This document shows, in pieces, positions 1 to 14,100 of a stretch of 64,000 nt of DNA (positions are counted from its first letter, which is position 1; each line of letters begins with the position of its first letter). The notes under the pieces were generated by a model. It worked only from the letters and a program-made list of their open reading frames with translations, did no database searches and was not told the DNA's origin. The stretch is from Smittia aterrima (Eukaryota; Arthropoda; Insecta; Diptera; Chironomidae): positions 14,043,537-14,107,536 of the forward strand of contig CP093829.1 of NCBI GenBank assembly GCA_033063855.1, read 5' to 3'. The position numbers and the translations under genes were made by a program.

Positions 1-2045
1 CAAAGGACGAGAAGTTACTAAAGTATTTGATATTATTAGATTCCCTCGCTCAATTACTCATTCTTAGCTAATCATGCATGAAAAACCAGACTTATCTTAT
101 CAATAAATGAAAATACAAAATTCCATGAGTCACTTTGAAATAAAATTCTGTTATCAAAGACCAGAAAAAAACCAAACCAATTTACTAGAAAATTCAAAAT
201 TCATCGCTAATAGTCGAGTCAACATGAAAAACGCCTTTTCGCTGAAAACGAATACTCTCATCGTATCGATAAAAGAAGAAGATATTTTTTTCATTCAAAT
301 CGTCGACAACACGAGATGACGCTAAACTTTTTATATTTCACTCTCTTTTCAGTCAGAGTGTGGAAAACTCTCAAAGCTCCCAGCTCGCATGTGTTGGTGG
401 AGTTCTTTTTTTTCTTTTTGAATAATATTTTCTTGTACCAAAAAAAAACGTGCGCACACATAAATCGCGCATTAAATTATAAAAAATACAAAATTTGATT
501 GGGTACTTTTATTGTGTATCCCCTCTACATGATGGAAACGGAGTAAAAATAAGAAAACAAAATCACATATGAATGTCGTAAATGTCGCCTTATCATTTAT
601 CACAAGACCTAATGTATTCCATGTCCATTGTGTCGTTTCTTCAGTTGCCGCGCGCGGAATAACATCAAGAAAAGCAGCGGTTTCCAACTTATTCTGTCGG
701 CTCCGTGATACACATAAAGAAAACGAATGTAAATTCATAAATGAAAAATTGTAAATTTATTCGTGATTTTGACGAGAGACTTTTTATATCACAAACCGAA
801 CCGTTGTGTTGGTTTTATTTAAATGTTATCTCTCTCTACCTACACGAATCGAAGTAAGACGAAAAAAAAAATAGCGGGAGTTAGACATTTTCAATACGAA
901 CGGATGAAGCCGCGGTTTTTTCAGTTTCTCGCAACATTTAGTGGAAAACGCATCGGTCGTTGATACGAATTAAATTTAATTACACAACATAACCATTAGT
1001 GTAATTTACGCAACGCGCAATTTCAAATGATTGAACGTTAATTGATTGCATTGAAGAAAGATATACAGCGTATGGAGTGATTGAAGAGTTTAATAAAACG
1101 TATGATTATTTACGGCTAATTTGCAAACTATCGAAATCATTAAGAACGGAAGACGCGAGACGAAGACGGACACGAAAGAAGTTCGCCGCTCTAATATCCG
1201 AAAATAAATCGATAATATTAAAGCTCTTGCTTACGAGCATCCGTCTTCTCATTTTCCTTCTCCCGTTCGTACGCCACTTTAATTACCAAAAAAGCTTTAT
1301 TAGGATGGAAAATTTTCTGTTGAAGGCAGACATATAAGCCAAGAAAATAGCAAAGAAAAACACACTATGTCTGTGCGTAAGAGAACGATTTACGAGCAAA
1401 CAATTTTTGTTTTCTTGCTTCTTTCATTCTTTTTTTTTGATGCGAGTAAAATTCATTGAAGACATTTCTATTTTTGGGTTAACAGGCTAATGCCGTTTCC
1501 ACGTGTTGAGTCGCACTCGAGTGAATCAAGTTCAATTCATTGGGCGCTTGTTTGACAAGTGATTTATGGTGAATGAACGGCGACGACTGTGCCAATAATA
1601 CTTGAGCTGAAACTTTCCTAGATTGACAAACATCGAAGGCATCGTCAGGAAAAAATATGTAAATTGATAACAGAACAGTCGCGATAAATCAATTTCAAAC
1701 GAACGGCAAATATTTACATTGAAAATATTTTAAAGTCTTGCGACTGATAGTGGAAATATTCAATTTTTGAGTAATAAAATTTTTTGTGTTCGATCAATAA
1801 AGTCGAACAACTTGACGATTTCATGTGAACAAAATTTCGAGTTAACAATCCTACAAGGTTTTGAACTTTGTTGCGGCTAATTGAAGTATTTTACGTCTTC
1901 TTCTTGCTTCTATTTAATTGCGAAACAATATTTGAAATGGAACAGCTCGAGATAAGCGTACATACATTTGCGTCACTTCAAATTGAAAAAGAAAAATAAT
2001 TTTAATCAGGAAAATCTTATGCGACACAATTATTTATTTCTACAG
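1..2045. other. Non-coding region upstream of the POU gene
   Basis: No ORF here has coding texture, and the longest open frames are short and low-complexity. A splice-acceptor-like pyrimidine tract ending in CAG at 2043-2045 directly precedes the first coding exon of the POU gene. At least one non-coding 5' exon and the promoter therefore probably lie in this stretch or left of the window. I could not place that exon. Confidence 0.5.
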
Positions 2046-2135
2046 AATTCGAAGCTACCAGTTGGACGGACAGATCAAATATTGCGTGCTGTGAAAATAT
2101 TTAAGTGAAAGTCAATGTTTAAATGAGAACCAATT
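2046..2135 (+). promoter_or_regulatory. 5' leader of POU gene with two short upstream ORFs
   Basis: The exon appears to begin after the acceptor at 2045. Two upstream ATGs lie in the 90 bases before the start codon. One at 2115 opens a three-codon ORF ending in TGA at 2124-2126. One at 2123 opens a 12-codon ORF that runs past the main ATG out of frame and stops at 2159-2161. The first uORF's stop and the second uORF's start overlap. The same TGA is also the in-frame stop that makes 2136 the first usable methionine of the main frame. Confidence 0.5.
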
Positions 2136-5100
2136 ATGCCAATTTTGATGGTTGCTCATAACTCAATTAGTGCTTTAAAGTTTTCGGATATTGAATTGAA
2201 AGAAGAGCGTGAACCACTTGACTTTACCATGTCCAAATTCAAATCATCGTCTCCAACCAAACACCCGCAATACCTTCAGCGATACGGAAGCAACAGTGAC
2301 ACCTCATCGAACCGTGACGAAGTAAGGGATGATGAACAAGGTGAGGAATTTTGAATTATCGTGAAATTATTTCACAATAACACCTTGTTGTGTGGTGATA
2401 CTAATGCCGACAAAACGGTCATCATGATTGCGTGACTTTTTAATTGTATTTTTTTTATTCATTTCGTTATCAGTCCGCACCGTTTCGAATCTATCATTCT
2501 TTCCTTAAAAACTTTTTATTTCCACTCGTGCGTTCGCATTTTAAAATTAATTTCCCTTAATTGATAGATTGAGTTGATATTTGTATGAACATTTTTCTTA
2601 AATTCACACGCTTCTTCGAAGGTCTATAAAAAGCTTCCTCCTCCTACAAAATATCGTGGAATCTAAGAAGGAAAATTTGCATTGTTGTTCGAGCATTCTG
2701 AATAAGAAAATCATGCAAAATATTCTCTCGCATGTTCACCTGCAGAAATCCAATTAAAAGATATCCCAGCCCGTATGCAAAAACTATATATTTTGGTTTG
2801 AGCACGCCTCGATTCTGTTCAAACGAAAAGGTCAGAAATTTATGAATATTCTCTCCTCTTTCTGTGGCTTTTTTCTTTCCCTTTATCAGACCATTATGAG
2901 TCTCAGCGCAGACTTTGATGAGAACCTTTTTTGTTGTTGTTGTTTCTTACGTTCATTGCATCATTGCATCGAACCAGAACAACCAGAGAGACAAGGTAAC
3001 ACGTTTTACAATTAGCCTACCTGTATCAAATCATTTCATTAATGATTTTGATCTATCATTGAACGAGTGTACCAAAGAAGGATAAAACACCAACAAGTTT
3101 CCTAAATGGTATCGTATCTCTCCTCTTCATTGCTACTTACCCATGAATTTTAAAAAAAGGCAGATATCATCGATGATGATAATGTGTGCAGAACAAGAGT
3201 GAGCGATAATTACCCGGGGCAAGGTCATGAGATAATTTCATTTTTCACTGCACATAGCTCAGTAATACATCATTTCTTGTATTAAGAACATGCGTTGAAC
3301 ATAAGGAAAGTGAAGATTATAACATTGTAGATAATAAATACTAGGAAGCTATTATTCAATCAACAAAGCAACAATTAAGCAAATTTGTTGCAATAAGTTT
3401 TTTGGGGCAGAGTGCAATTTTTGCATAAGAAAAGTCCGATGCGATAGTGATTTATAGCGCGGCTCGTATACTTTGAGTGGGAACTAAAGGGAGGAGCTAC
3501 TAGAATTTGCAGATTGAATGGATCAAAACCTTCAAGATTTATTCAAACGCGCACATTATCATTTATTATTTTGTTCGCTTTAATGCTCTGCTCTTGCTCT
3601 GTCGCTCTTCCTTGGTTTTTGCGTATTCCAAGAAACATAAAATCGAATGTTGCATACATTAACCAAGGAAGGCAGAAAAACAAAGCAGTTTTCATTTTTA
3701 ATTTGTTTTGTTGAGATGAAAATATTTTTTCTGTTTCTTCGCCAGCACTCAAATTGAAGTTTCTTTTTCGTTGCCTTTGCAAGTGCATTATCAGGAATTC
3801 TGATTTCCATCTTTTTGCATGCGAGTTTCGCTCATTTTTTACCCTCTCGAATAAATGCATCATACTCCGCTTTTTTACTATATCGCAGACGAGCCAACAC
3901 TGTGCATATTGAAATAAATTACATTTCTGGTTGTTTTTGTATGCGCAGTGCGGCGACTTGTATGTGGATGAAATCCATCGGAATTATGAACATTATGATA
4001 ATTTCCAATGCACCACAGAGGCAGCAATGTAAAGAGAAACGCCAATAATTCTTCACGGAATCATTCAACTCTGACCAAACTCTTGTATCCTCTTCGGCTT
4101 CTTTGCAGTTCTTTCTTCTTTTTTGATTCACATTGCAAAACGCAGCCGAATGCTTCTCTCTCTCTTTCGCTGATCAGAAACGTGTTGATCGATTGAGGCA
4201 AGAAAGCAAAATACGATTGCTTTGAAAAGGCAAACAATTTATTTTAATTGCTAGTTATATTGAATGATAGTTAATTATTTGAATTTGCATCCATTTAAAT
4301 GATTTCAAAAGGCTGCACAATAATTAAAGAAACGCATTATGGAAAACTGTTAATTGCATACTTTGCTTCGTATTTTCGCTTTCAAATGCTGTTACCAATC
4401 GAGCTTTTACTGCTACAAGATTCTCCGAACTTTATGCGTATCGAACATGTTACATTGAAACTCTTTTATTTATTAATCAAAGTTTCGGACAATCCAGAAA
4501 TGGTTTTTGTGTTAAGGCTGTTTTCGCAAGATTTTTGTCTTAATGTTTACGACTATCGCTTGAAAATTTTAATTCAATCTTATTTAATGAATATTTGGTT
4601 TATTCAGATAAACATAATCTTTATTATTGCTAAAAGCTAACCTTCAAGACTCTCGAATCGAAAGATCAACCTAATGCGATTCGCTTGCTTATCAGTCCGT
4701 AAAACTCAAAAGAAAAATAATAATCGCTGAAATAATGAATAACCATATCAAATACTTTTTATTATGATGACTTCCTTAGTTACTTAAGTTAAAGTGAGCG
4801 TTAATGAAAAACGCGTTTGAAAGAGCTTAGCAATGATGTATAGTCAATGATGACATTAAACATTGCCACAAACTCTTCAAGGAAACTTCGATCGTAATCC
4901 AAGTCATTTATTTATTTAAAATTTCCTCATTTTTTCTAACTCGTCTTCACTTTGACGATATAATTAGTTAAATAATGAACAGATTACGAATGCAAAGCTT
5001 TCAAGCTGAAACGAGTTTTTGTATTTTCACTTAAATCGTAAAATTTAAAATAAAAGGAATTTTCTAATTAAGATGAGAAAACTTTTCTCTTTGAATGTTA

Positions 5101-8100
5101 AATCAAACATTTCCATAATTTGAGCCGAAATGTTTGTAATGAATAATTCAAAAATGTGGAAGAAACTGAACGCTCTGCTAACAAATTGATGTAAGAAATT
5201 CATTTTTTAACAAATATTTCGATAAAGTTTTGTTCCTCAGTGTCTTCCTTACTTACATCGAAACTTGAATTAAAAAGTTTCATTATGAAAAAACTGTACT
5301 GCAGAATGGATGAACGGTCAAGTAATAATATTTGTTCGCATCTCCAACATTCCCATTTTCACGAGCACATAAACCCAGCAGAACATAAATTTTCATCATA
5401 TCTTGAAGCCAACACAACAAAATATATGTAAGAGAGAGAACAGAACAGAGTTTCCTTCTTTCACTAGAGACATAAATAAGCAAAAAAGGAAAAGCTTAAA
5501 AAAAGTTGCGAAATTTTTCAAAAGCAGATACTGAATATGAAGTAAAATCATACATTGAAGTATTCAGAGCTATCAAGTAAACTTTTCCTTGAAAATTTCC
5601 CGCTTATATACAGAGTGAAATCCCTCGTGAAAATCGTTATTGGTTTAAAATTTTGAGCCAATCCAACCCCAACAAATAAATATGAATATATTATGACAGA
5701 GCGGAGAAAATCTCCATCCCGCTCAAGCTCTGATTTACACACATTCAAACGCTGCGTGAATTGTAAACATAAAAAAGAGATCTCCTTTTTTTGAACGGGC
5801 CCTTACATAAGAAACCACCACCCTCTCCTGGTAATGCCAGTTTCTCTAAAGGGGTGTCATGATTCGTGCGACGACAATTTGCATGCGCTAGAACTTTTTT
5901 AATTGGATCGTTTGCGTTATCTTGAATTCCATCAACAACCTCAGTTTGAAACTCATTTCGAGTCATACATGAGTATAATTTTTCTGCTATACGTGAGGTT
6001 TATACTTTTATGTGTTTTATTCGATCGATAAAATTTTCAATTTGCGCATGGCATTCAGGAGTGTGTTTATGTAAAAATGAAACAATAGAAATATGCTGTA
6101 CGGCAACAAGGTAGACTCGTTCACTCGTGTAAGCTCATAAAGACAGAAAGGAAAAAAGGAAAAATTATGTACATGCAGTGAATTCTGTCTTGTTTTGCAA
6201 TGCTCAACGCTTCGTTGATGATATAAAGGTTAATGCGGAGAGTGTAGTCAGAACATTTTCATGTAAGAGAAACATAAAGACATGAAATCAATAGAAAGAA
6301 ATCTCGCACACGTTTTCCTCATCTTCTCGACCGACGGTGAACGAAAAACCTAGAAAAATCTTTCACTCGCGCGTATTTTTTTAACTTGCATTAAAACTTG
6401 CCTAATGGTCGTCACATTGTTTATCGATCTTGTTAGTGTCAAATCACGATTGAAGTTTTCAAGAGCCGAAAAAAGTTTGATTTGACAGCAATTAGTAAGA
6501 ATCCAAAATCACAATTGAAAGTAACGGTCAGTCATGGAAGTAAGAGGTGATTGCAAAGCTAATACGGGAGCAACCACTATTTGTCTTCAGACTTCGAGTT
6601 TGATGCGAGATGGAGATTTGAGGGAAATCCAAATATATAAACATTCAATTCTCATGAGCGTGCACGATAGTCGAGCGGCGTACCAAAACAACAACAAAAT
6701 CAAAATCATCTGTTTTGGACGGCAGCAGACACATAAAACATTCCGTTTTATTTCTCACCACAAAGATTTCTTTCATTAAAGTTGTTTTTCCTTTTCATTC
6801 TCTTTAACCGGCTCATTCACTTGACCATCACGATGTGATATGGTTCACTTTTCCCACTATAGTTTGTGTCTTTGTTGTTGCTGCTACAAATATTGGCTTA
6901 TGTACATATATATAGAGAGATTCGTATTTATGGCGTTATTTCTACAAAAGGGGGTTTTCTTTTATTATTATCTCTCGTTCTCCTCATCCCTTTCCCCTCC
7001 TCCTTAAAGCCCTCGCCCCCATGACGAGAAACAATGACTCAAAATAAGTTGTAAAACTTCTTCATCTTCTGCAACACTTGAGATTGTCGTCTGTCATGTA
7101 TTTGACGATTTGGTCAACGATGAAGATGGGGCGTCTGGATGTGGCCACTTACATTCACCGATCTTTCATTAACAATTATTATTTGCTTAATTGTTTCCCT
7201 ATGTGTATTTCTCTTACAAACAGATAATGAAGTGATGGCGTGGCGACAATTACAGTTAACTGCTCAACATCATAAGCAGATATTAGCCAGCCCAGCAGCG
7301 ACACCTCAAATTATTTCACCCATCGACAATAGAAGCTGCCTATTGTCGTTACAAGATGTGATGCTAAAGCACCAGCAACGTTTTGAGAAGCGGCGATTAA
7401 GTGAGAATGATTTGGATAGAGACATTAAGCTTCCCAAATTATCGCCCATCGAAAACAACACATGTACGTCAGCAGCATTATCATTAAGCGGAATTTCTTT
7501 GATTTCGGGAATGAGATCACAAACAGAATTCGCTTCAAACTTATATGAGCCATCGCTCAATGCTCTCATGAGTTACCGGGAGAATTCACATAACCAGCAA
7601 TATCTTGAAAAACTTCGAAGAATGAATGAGAGAACGCAAGTTCGCGGCAGTCGTGTGAACTTTGATCAACATAATTCAGCTAAAACAGTCCGCGAAGAAC
7701 TGGCAAATCGCAAGCAGCAAGCCAAACATGGTAAGTTGAAATTTCTTTCTTCACTCGCTGCAATTTTTCATTCTGCTAATGGCAATAATTTTCCACCATC
7801 ATTCGTCTCGTAAGTGAGAGAGAAAGAAAGATTCGGAGATCATCAAAGCGTTCACGTTTAACCCACATTTTTAAATTCTTTTCCCTTCTCTTCTGTGCAA
7901 TTTAAATAACATTCGAAATCAAAATCGAATCTATTTTCGTTCGTTTGAAGTCATTTCGATTCACATTCACTGGACAAGTCTGAAGACTATAGCATTGATA
8001 ACAGACTCGGGCATTGTTGAAGAAAATAAAATGGAAAATTGAAAAGCGAATAGAGAAAAAGGGGTCGAAGATAAATTTTTTGAGCAAATGTTTACCCTTA

Positions 8101-11100
8101 TCAATTGAGCTGTAAAATGAATCGACTTAATGTGATTTGATTACAACTGATAAAATACGATTTTATGTGTGGAAAATTCTCGATTACTAGCATCCCTTGT
8201 CTAGTTGAAGCTTAAATTTTCAAACATGGCTGATGACATTCGATTGCAATGACATTTGAACTTCAAATTTTGAAGTATTCACAGGTTCAAGCATCCTCAC
8301 AACCACTACACCGACTGAGTAGAGAATACGCTTTAATCTCACTCGAGTGATAGTACAGCCTTCCTTGCGTCTGAAGAAGAAACAACTTCAATTAATCATT
8401 CGTTTAACGAAAATGACCCTCACAATCTAATTCCATTTTCGTCTTCTACAATCAAATCCAAAGCAGCATTTGTTTGAATAAATATTCGAGAGGAAAATTG
8501 AATATCTAAACATCCGATTAGCTCCCTTTTGTGAGCAACTTGTGTGGTGTGTGTAATTCCGTTGGGCCCTTCTGTGATTTTTTCGATTTATTTGTGGGAG
8601 CCAAACAGAAATCAACAACAGGCAAACCAATTTAAATCCAATAAAATCACTTGAAGTAAACTTTTCTCTTTCGAGTTCATAAAAAATGAAAGGATTCATC
8701 TATCATCGCACATATGTTTTCATGCTGAAGGCTTAACCCCTACGATAGCAAGCCTTTTACTGGTGAATTCCGGTCGGGGGAAGTTTGTAATGTGATTCAT
8801 TGAACATGGAAAACTCATCCAAGGAAAATATTTTCCCTCGCTCATTTTCGATATTTTTCCACACGAAAAACTTTGTTAGCTCTTCTTACGTATCGAAAAA
8901 GGTCATTTAACAGTTTAATTTTAACACTTTACACACTGTTAATCGCCAATAAAGAGTTTATAACATCGTAAGAAAGATTGGTCGAACGGAGACGATATGA
9001 ACGACTTTGTCTCGTAGCACAAAAGAAATTCTTTCAAACTATTTCTTTTTGCATATAGAAACCTTCGTGAGTACTCGTCCCCTGCTGTTTCGCATTTTGA
9101 GCTCTCGATACAATCGCTCTCGTTTTCTCCTCTGATTCTATAATTCGATACACACAATGGCACATGGCAATGATTAATAAAACTGTGAAGACGCACAATG
9201 GACAGGGGTCAAGCGTTTCTATTTCGTTTTTCAATAGACTAAAATCACCATTACCGCCAACACTTTCTGAAAAATGACATATGCCACGTAATGTGAATGT
9301 ACATTGCTGCTATTTTCAAAAGAAATTCTTCTTATTTAAAAGAAAAACTTTTCCATTAAATGTTCGTTGTTATCACTTTTTTATTTCATTAATTAAAAAG
9401 CTATAATTCATTTTCATTCTTCCATACTGATAGTCTGGTTAATCCCAAATATGAGCGAGCATCAACCTCAATTAATTTTAATTCAATTTTATTTGTTTCA
9501 TGCATGCAATTCAATAACGTTAATGCTGGGTTTAAAGCTAACAGCGAATGGCATTTTACCCGATAGTGTCTTGCACGAAGTCGGGGTGATCTCAAAATAC
9601 AAACACAATAAATAAAACTGCATCTTAGCTCGATTGCTTGCAAGAGTTCCGAAGAAGTTATTGATTTTTTCCGTCCGTTCGTTCGCTCTTCTCCTCGCTT
9701 TCATCATTTTAATATCATAACATTTGCCCCCATGCATAAATACACAGCGAAAAATAAATACACATTGAAGAAATAAAGGGAGGAATTAATTAAACTGCGC
9801 AGCATTCACATGAGCACACGAGAAATAAATGGCAAATTATTTGAATTTTGATGTAGGCACTTTATTTCCCTATAGTCAGCTTTGTTTAATTAGAGAACGC
9901 AGATGAAAATCTGAATACTTTAATATTTTATTTCTCATTTCTTTCATAAAACATTTTGTTCGAATCGCAATTGAAACGCAGCGATTCAACCAAAATTTGA
10001 TATCCACATTAGAGCCAAATTAAGGAACATTCTCTCCTCATTTCTAATACCAAATAGAATATTTTTTTAAATATTATTTTTGTGCCTCCGTAACCATAAA
10101 TTTTTATTGTTTTATGGTTACGACTGCTTAATTTGTTATGCAAAAAGGATTTAAAATTCAAAGGAAACTGAAAGTTAAGCAATTTTACAACTTTAGTCAA
10201 AAACTCCATGCGTGACTGTAAAACTTATTTCCTACTCGGAAAAAGAAAACAATACATTTTGTTAAAAAATCTGCTCGTTAAGAAATTTCTAAATTATTAA
10301 ACATCGAACACGTCGAGCGGCTGTCTGCGAGATGAAGGAGAAAAATATTTCACGAAAATTATTTAGAAACGGCAATAGTGTCGGCAAATCCTGACATTTC
10401 ATTATCATTGATTTATGTTCTTTCTTGCTGACCCGAAATCACATTATCCTGAAAAAAAGAATTTAGATCTTCATTTAGTCATCAAAAGCATCAATTTTTT
10501 ACATAAAAAGGAATCTTCTAGCCAAAATCTCCAATAAATTAGGACAGGTAGATGTTCTTCTTGCCCATCAAGCGATGCACAATTTTTATGCGTTTTTGTG
10601 TTTTCCTTTTTAAACATCCTTTCGAGCATCCCTGAACTCAATACAAAGCACGCAGGTATTATTTTTACGAAAAAAAAAACGATATTGGAATTTGTGTCAA
10701 ATACTGGTTTTTCAACTGATTTTTAGTAAAATTGCGTAAGAAGCATATTAAAGGTTTGATTATTCCTTCAATTACTTCTCTTCTCACATAAATCTTTACC
10801 GAGCTGATCTATAAAAGGTTTACTTTTTTGCAATATTTTTTAGGCTCACAATAGGTAAAGAGAAAAAAAAACGATTTTTCTTGCATTTTTGTTATAAAAA
10901 ATAAGTTTTTTTGGGTGCAAAAATAGAAAAAGGGAGATCATTGTACAATGTTATGCATTTATTGTAATCTCGAACAAAAGAAAAGAAGATTTTGGCAATT
11001 TTTTTCTCACGATCGAGAATCTATGATCGTTTTCTCTTGAGAAAGCGAAAGTTGATTGAATGTAAATGACAAAATTTCAACGACTGAATCCACGAACCAT

Positions 11101-14100
11101 GAAATTTCCATTTATTTAAGTTAAATAACGCAGCAGATTCAAGCTTTAATGATTCTACCCGTGAAACATTGGCAAATAACCATAAACTACATTCGTTAGA
11201 GGAAAATCGATAATTTCAACATATAGTTTGATACATGAAAATCCCTCTCTTACACTCTATTAGTTCCAACCAGTTTTAGCGCAAAAACATCGTCTCTCTG
11301 CAAGCAAAAAAACTAAAGAAGAAAATCTCCGACAGACTCTCAGAATTAAAGCCAAGCAAATATTTTGATACGAAGCAAAATTTTTTTCCTCCGTTTCGTT
11401 TTCTTCTTAAGTCGTCAGTCATTGCTACTGAAATTCAAACAATCGGATGAAATCAAAGAAAGCGCGGTTCTTTAGAAAAATCAAGAACGCACAGGCAAAA
11501 TAACCTTCAACAACGACAAGCCAACACGAGAGCGAGAGGAGAAAAATTCCTCGAGATTCGGATGTTTTAAAATTTTTATTTCTTTTTTTTTTAATGTAAA
11601 ATAACCACGCCTTTTACATCTCATTATGTAGGTAATTTTTATATGATTTTTCATATCAGTTTTCTATGCTTTGAGCGACGGGTTTTAAACATAAAAAACG
11701 TTGCGAAAGAGAGAGAATAGCGTCGTCGCTGTATCCTTCATGTGTTTTCAATGTGTTGGTTTAAGAAATTGAGGGGAAAAAAAGCTCTCGAATCGAATCG
11801 ACGACTGTGAGTTTCAAACCGAATCTCTTCTGTTTAACATACCGTCCCCGTTCAATGTATTTTGAGCCGACTGCCAACAGTAAAAAATTAAAATGATTGT
11901 TAGTTTTTTGAGATAATCGAATCATTAAAGACGCAACTGTGAATAGATTAGAATATTTTTATTAAAAATTATTTTTGCGAAAACTTACTAAGCTGTGGAA
12001 GAAAGATTTTTGTTTTGTGATGATCTTACTGTCTTCAAGAAAAAGTGCACTGAATGAAACAGATATGGTTCTATCTCAAATGCATTCGTTTATTGCGCGT
12101 TCAAATGCAGAACAAGAGCGTGAAGATAACAATAACACGGTGATTTCAGAGAAAGACATCCTTCGAACGCCGACAACAAAGTGTAGGTTTCATGTGAATT
12201 CAAAGACTTCTATAAGCATATCAATTGAAAGAATAATTTATGAAGTTTCTACGTCCAATCACTCAATATTTTCAATTACACAAACGTTAGTTCTTTTTTT
12301 GTTGCATGAATGTCTCGTTTTGATTAAAATTGAATATTTAATAAGAACTGCAACCACAAATTGATTTCAACGCAATTTCCGCTTTTATGATTGATATTTC
12401 CAATAGAGCTCCGATATTGAAAATTAATTTTGACGTGGTCGTCGGTTACTCATGCTAAAATTAGTAGAACTTTATAAATTCATGAAAATATTTTGGTAAA
12501 TTTTAATCCTAATAATTCCTTTGAATGTCAGATATTGCGATTTTTGCTAAAACGCTTTCAATGAATAGAGTTTTTTTTTAAAAAAAAAACTATTTTTCGC
12601 CTATAACCTGGTCTCGAAATCAATATTACACAGAACTTTTCCCATTCCAGATTCGTCTTTGAGTCGATTATCACCTGCACAATCTCATGGTAAGTCGCTC
12701 TTCTTGTTATAACTGTCGTTAAAACTCGTCACTTCGACGACAACGACAACTCACCAGACTGCAAATGCAATAAAAAAGTAAATCAATTACTCATATCAGG
12801 AAGAAATTGATTTCTAAAAGCTTTATCATTGAAGTAATAAGTATCAATTTTAACATTATAATAACATGTGTTTACTGCATTATATCAGATTTTTTATGAT
12901 ATTCGCCCAACTCTTTCGAAGGCGAGAGGAAGATGCAATAAAAAATGTCAGAATCAACCCTTTTTTCACACAAAATATTATCAACACATTATGGGAGGTT
13001 GTCGGAGGAGGGTTGACTAGAATCTTTCACAAAAATGATGATAAATTTGCTTTTGAGTAGCACTGACAGTCTCGAGAGATTACCTTTTTGATTCTTCATT
13101 TTGTTTGCATAATTTTATAAGCCAACGAAGAAACTAAAGTTATTTCCTTTTCAACAGACGATGACAGCAATCAATCAGAGAAGCGTGAAAATTCCAATTT
13201 AAGTCCACTTTTGAGGATGACGCAGTCAAACCATCAACGATATCCTTCGGCATTGAACTTGGTGAGTTGATAAGTCTTTTAAATTCCCCGTTATAAACAA
13301 GCATGCTTCTTTTAACCGGTTGAATAACAATTTCAAAGGGGTGAAGTCATGCTATAAGAAATCTACTTAGAAGTATCTTCAATCCCTTTCTCTTCTTTGT
13401 CGTTTCAATGTTTTGCCTGAGGGCGCGTGCCGACAATTTTTTATTGAATCATTTTCATTTAACGTTCTGGCTTTTTCCATCAAATATGAAATGAATCAAA
13501 GATTTATTTATTCATATAATAATTAAAAACTGTCTTTTTAATCAACTCAGATTACTGATTCTTCGAGACACTCTCCATCGCCTCCAGTCCAAAACAACGC
13601 GGCAATGGCTTTAGCCGCTCTTCAAAGTCAAATGCCTCTTGGTCCTCTTCTTCTTCAGAATCAAATGGGATTTGGAAATATTTCTCCCGAAGATTTTGGA
13701 TCGTTGCAGCAAGCATTGCATGCACAGCAAGCTTCATTCCATCAACAACTGCAAAATTATATGCTTCTCCATGCTAGTGGAAATCCGGGGACAAATGCAT
13801 CACAAGCTCAAGCGGCTGCGCAGCTTCTAATTCAGAGTCAAGTTCAGCAAGCAATGGCTCAAGCAGCACAACAACTTCAAGCTCTTCAAAAGCAGCAAGA
13901 AAATAATTTATTAAAAATTAATCGCTCATTTGATGAAAGACCTTCAACAAGAAGTCCCATGTATAGTCCACCAAGAAGCCCGCAGCACACTCCGAGAACA
14001 ATTCTCGATGTGGAAAACAATACTACTCCGCCGAATATCAACACAACTCCGATATCTGTTGGTGGAATCTTAACTCCTTCCACTCCCAATTCGGGAACTC

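Noticed and set aside
4299..4640. 113-codon open frame in POU intron 1
   Set aside because: No motif or family similarity; hydrophobic composition follows from T-rich DNA.
7139..7223. Open frame with a hydrophobic segment just before POU exon 2, which could be read as a membrane-anchored isoform
   Set aside because: It lies upstream of a good splice acceptor (AACAG at 7223), and exon 1 joins in the right phase; the hydrophobic stretch is translated intron pyrimidine tract.
11975..12364. 129-codon open frame in POU intron 2
   Set aside because: No recognisable motif and AT-rich codon content; no good splice signals join it to the POU frame.
12569..12591. T-run followed by A-run palindrome upstream of POU exon 3
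   Set aside because: Simple A/T sequence; part of it is the intron's pyrimidine/adenine texture and not evidence of a special structure.
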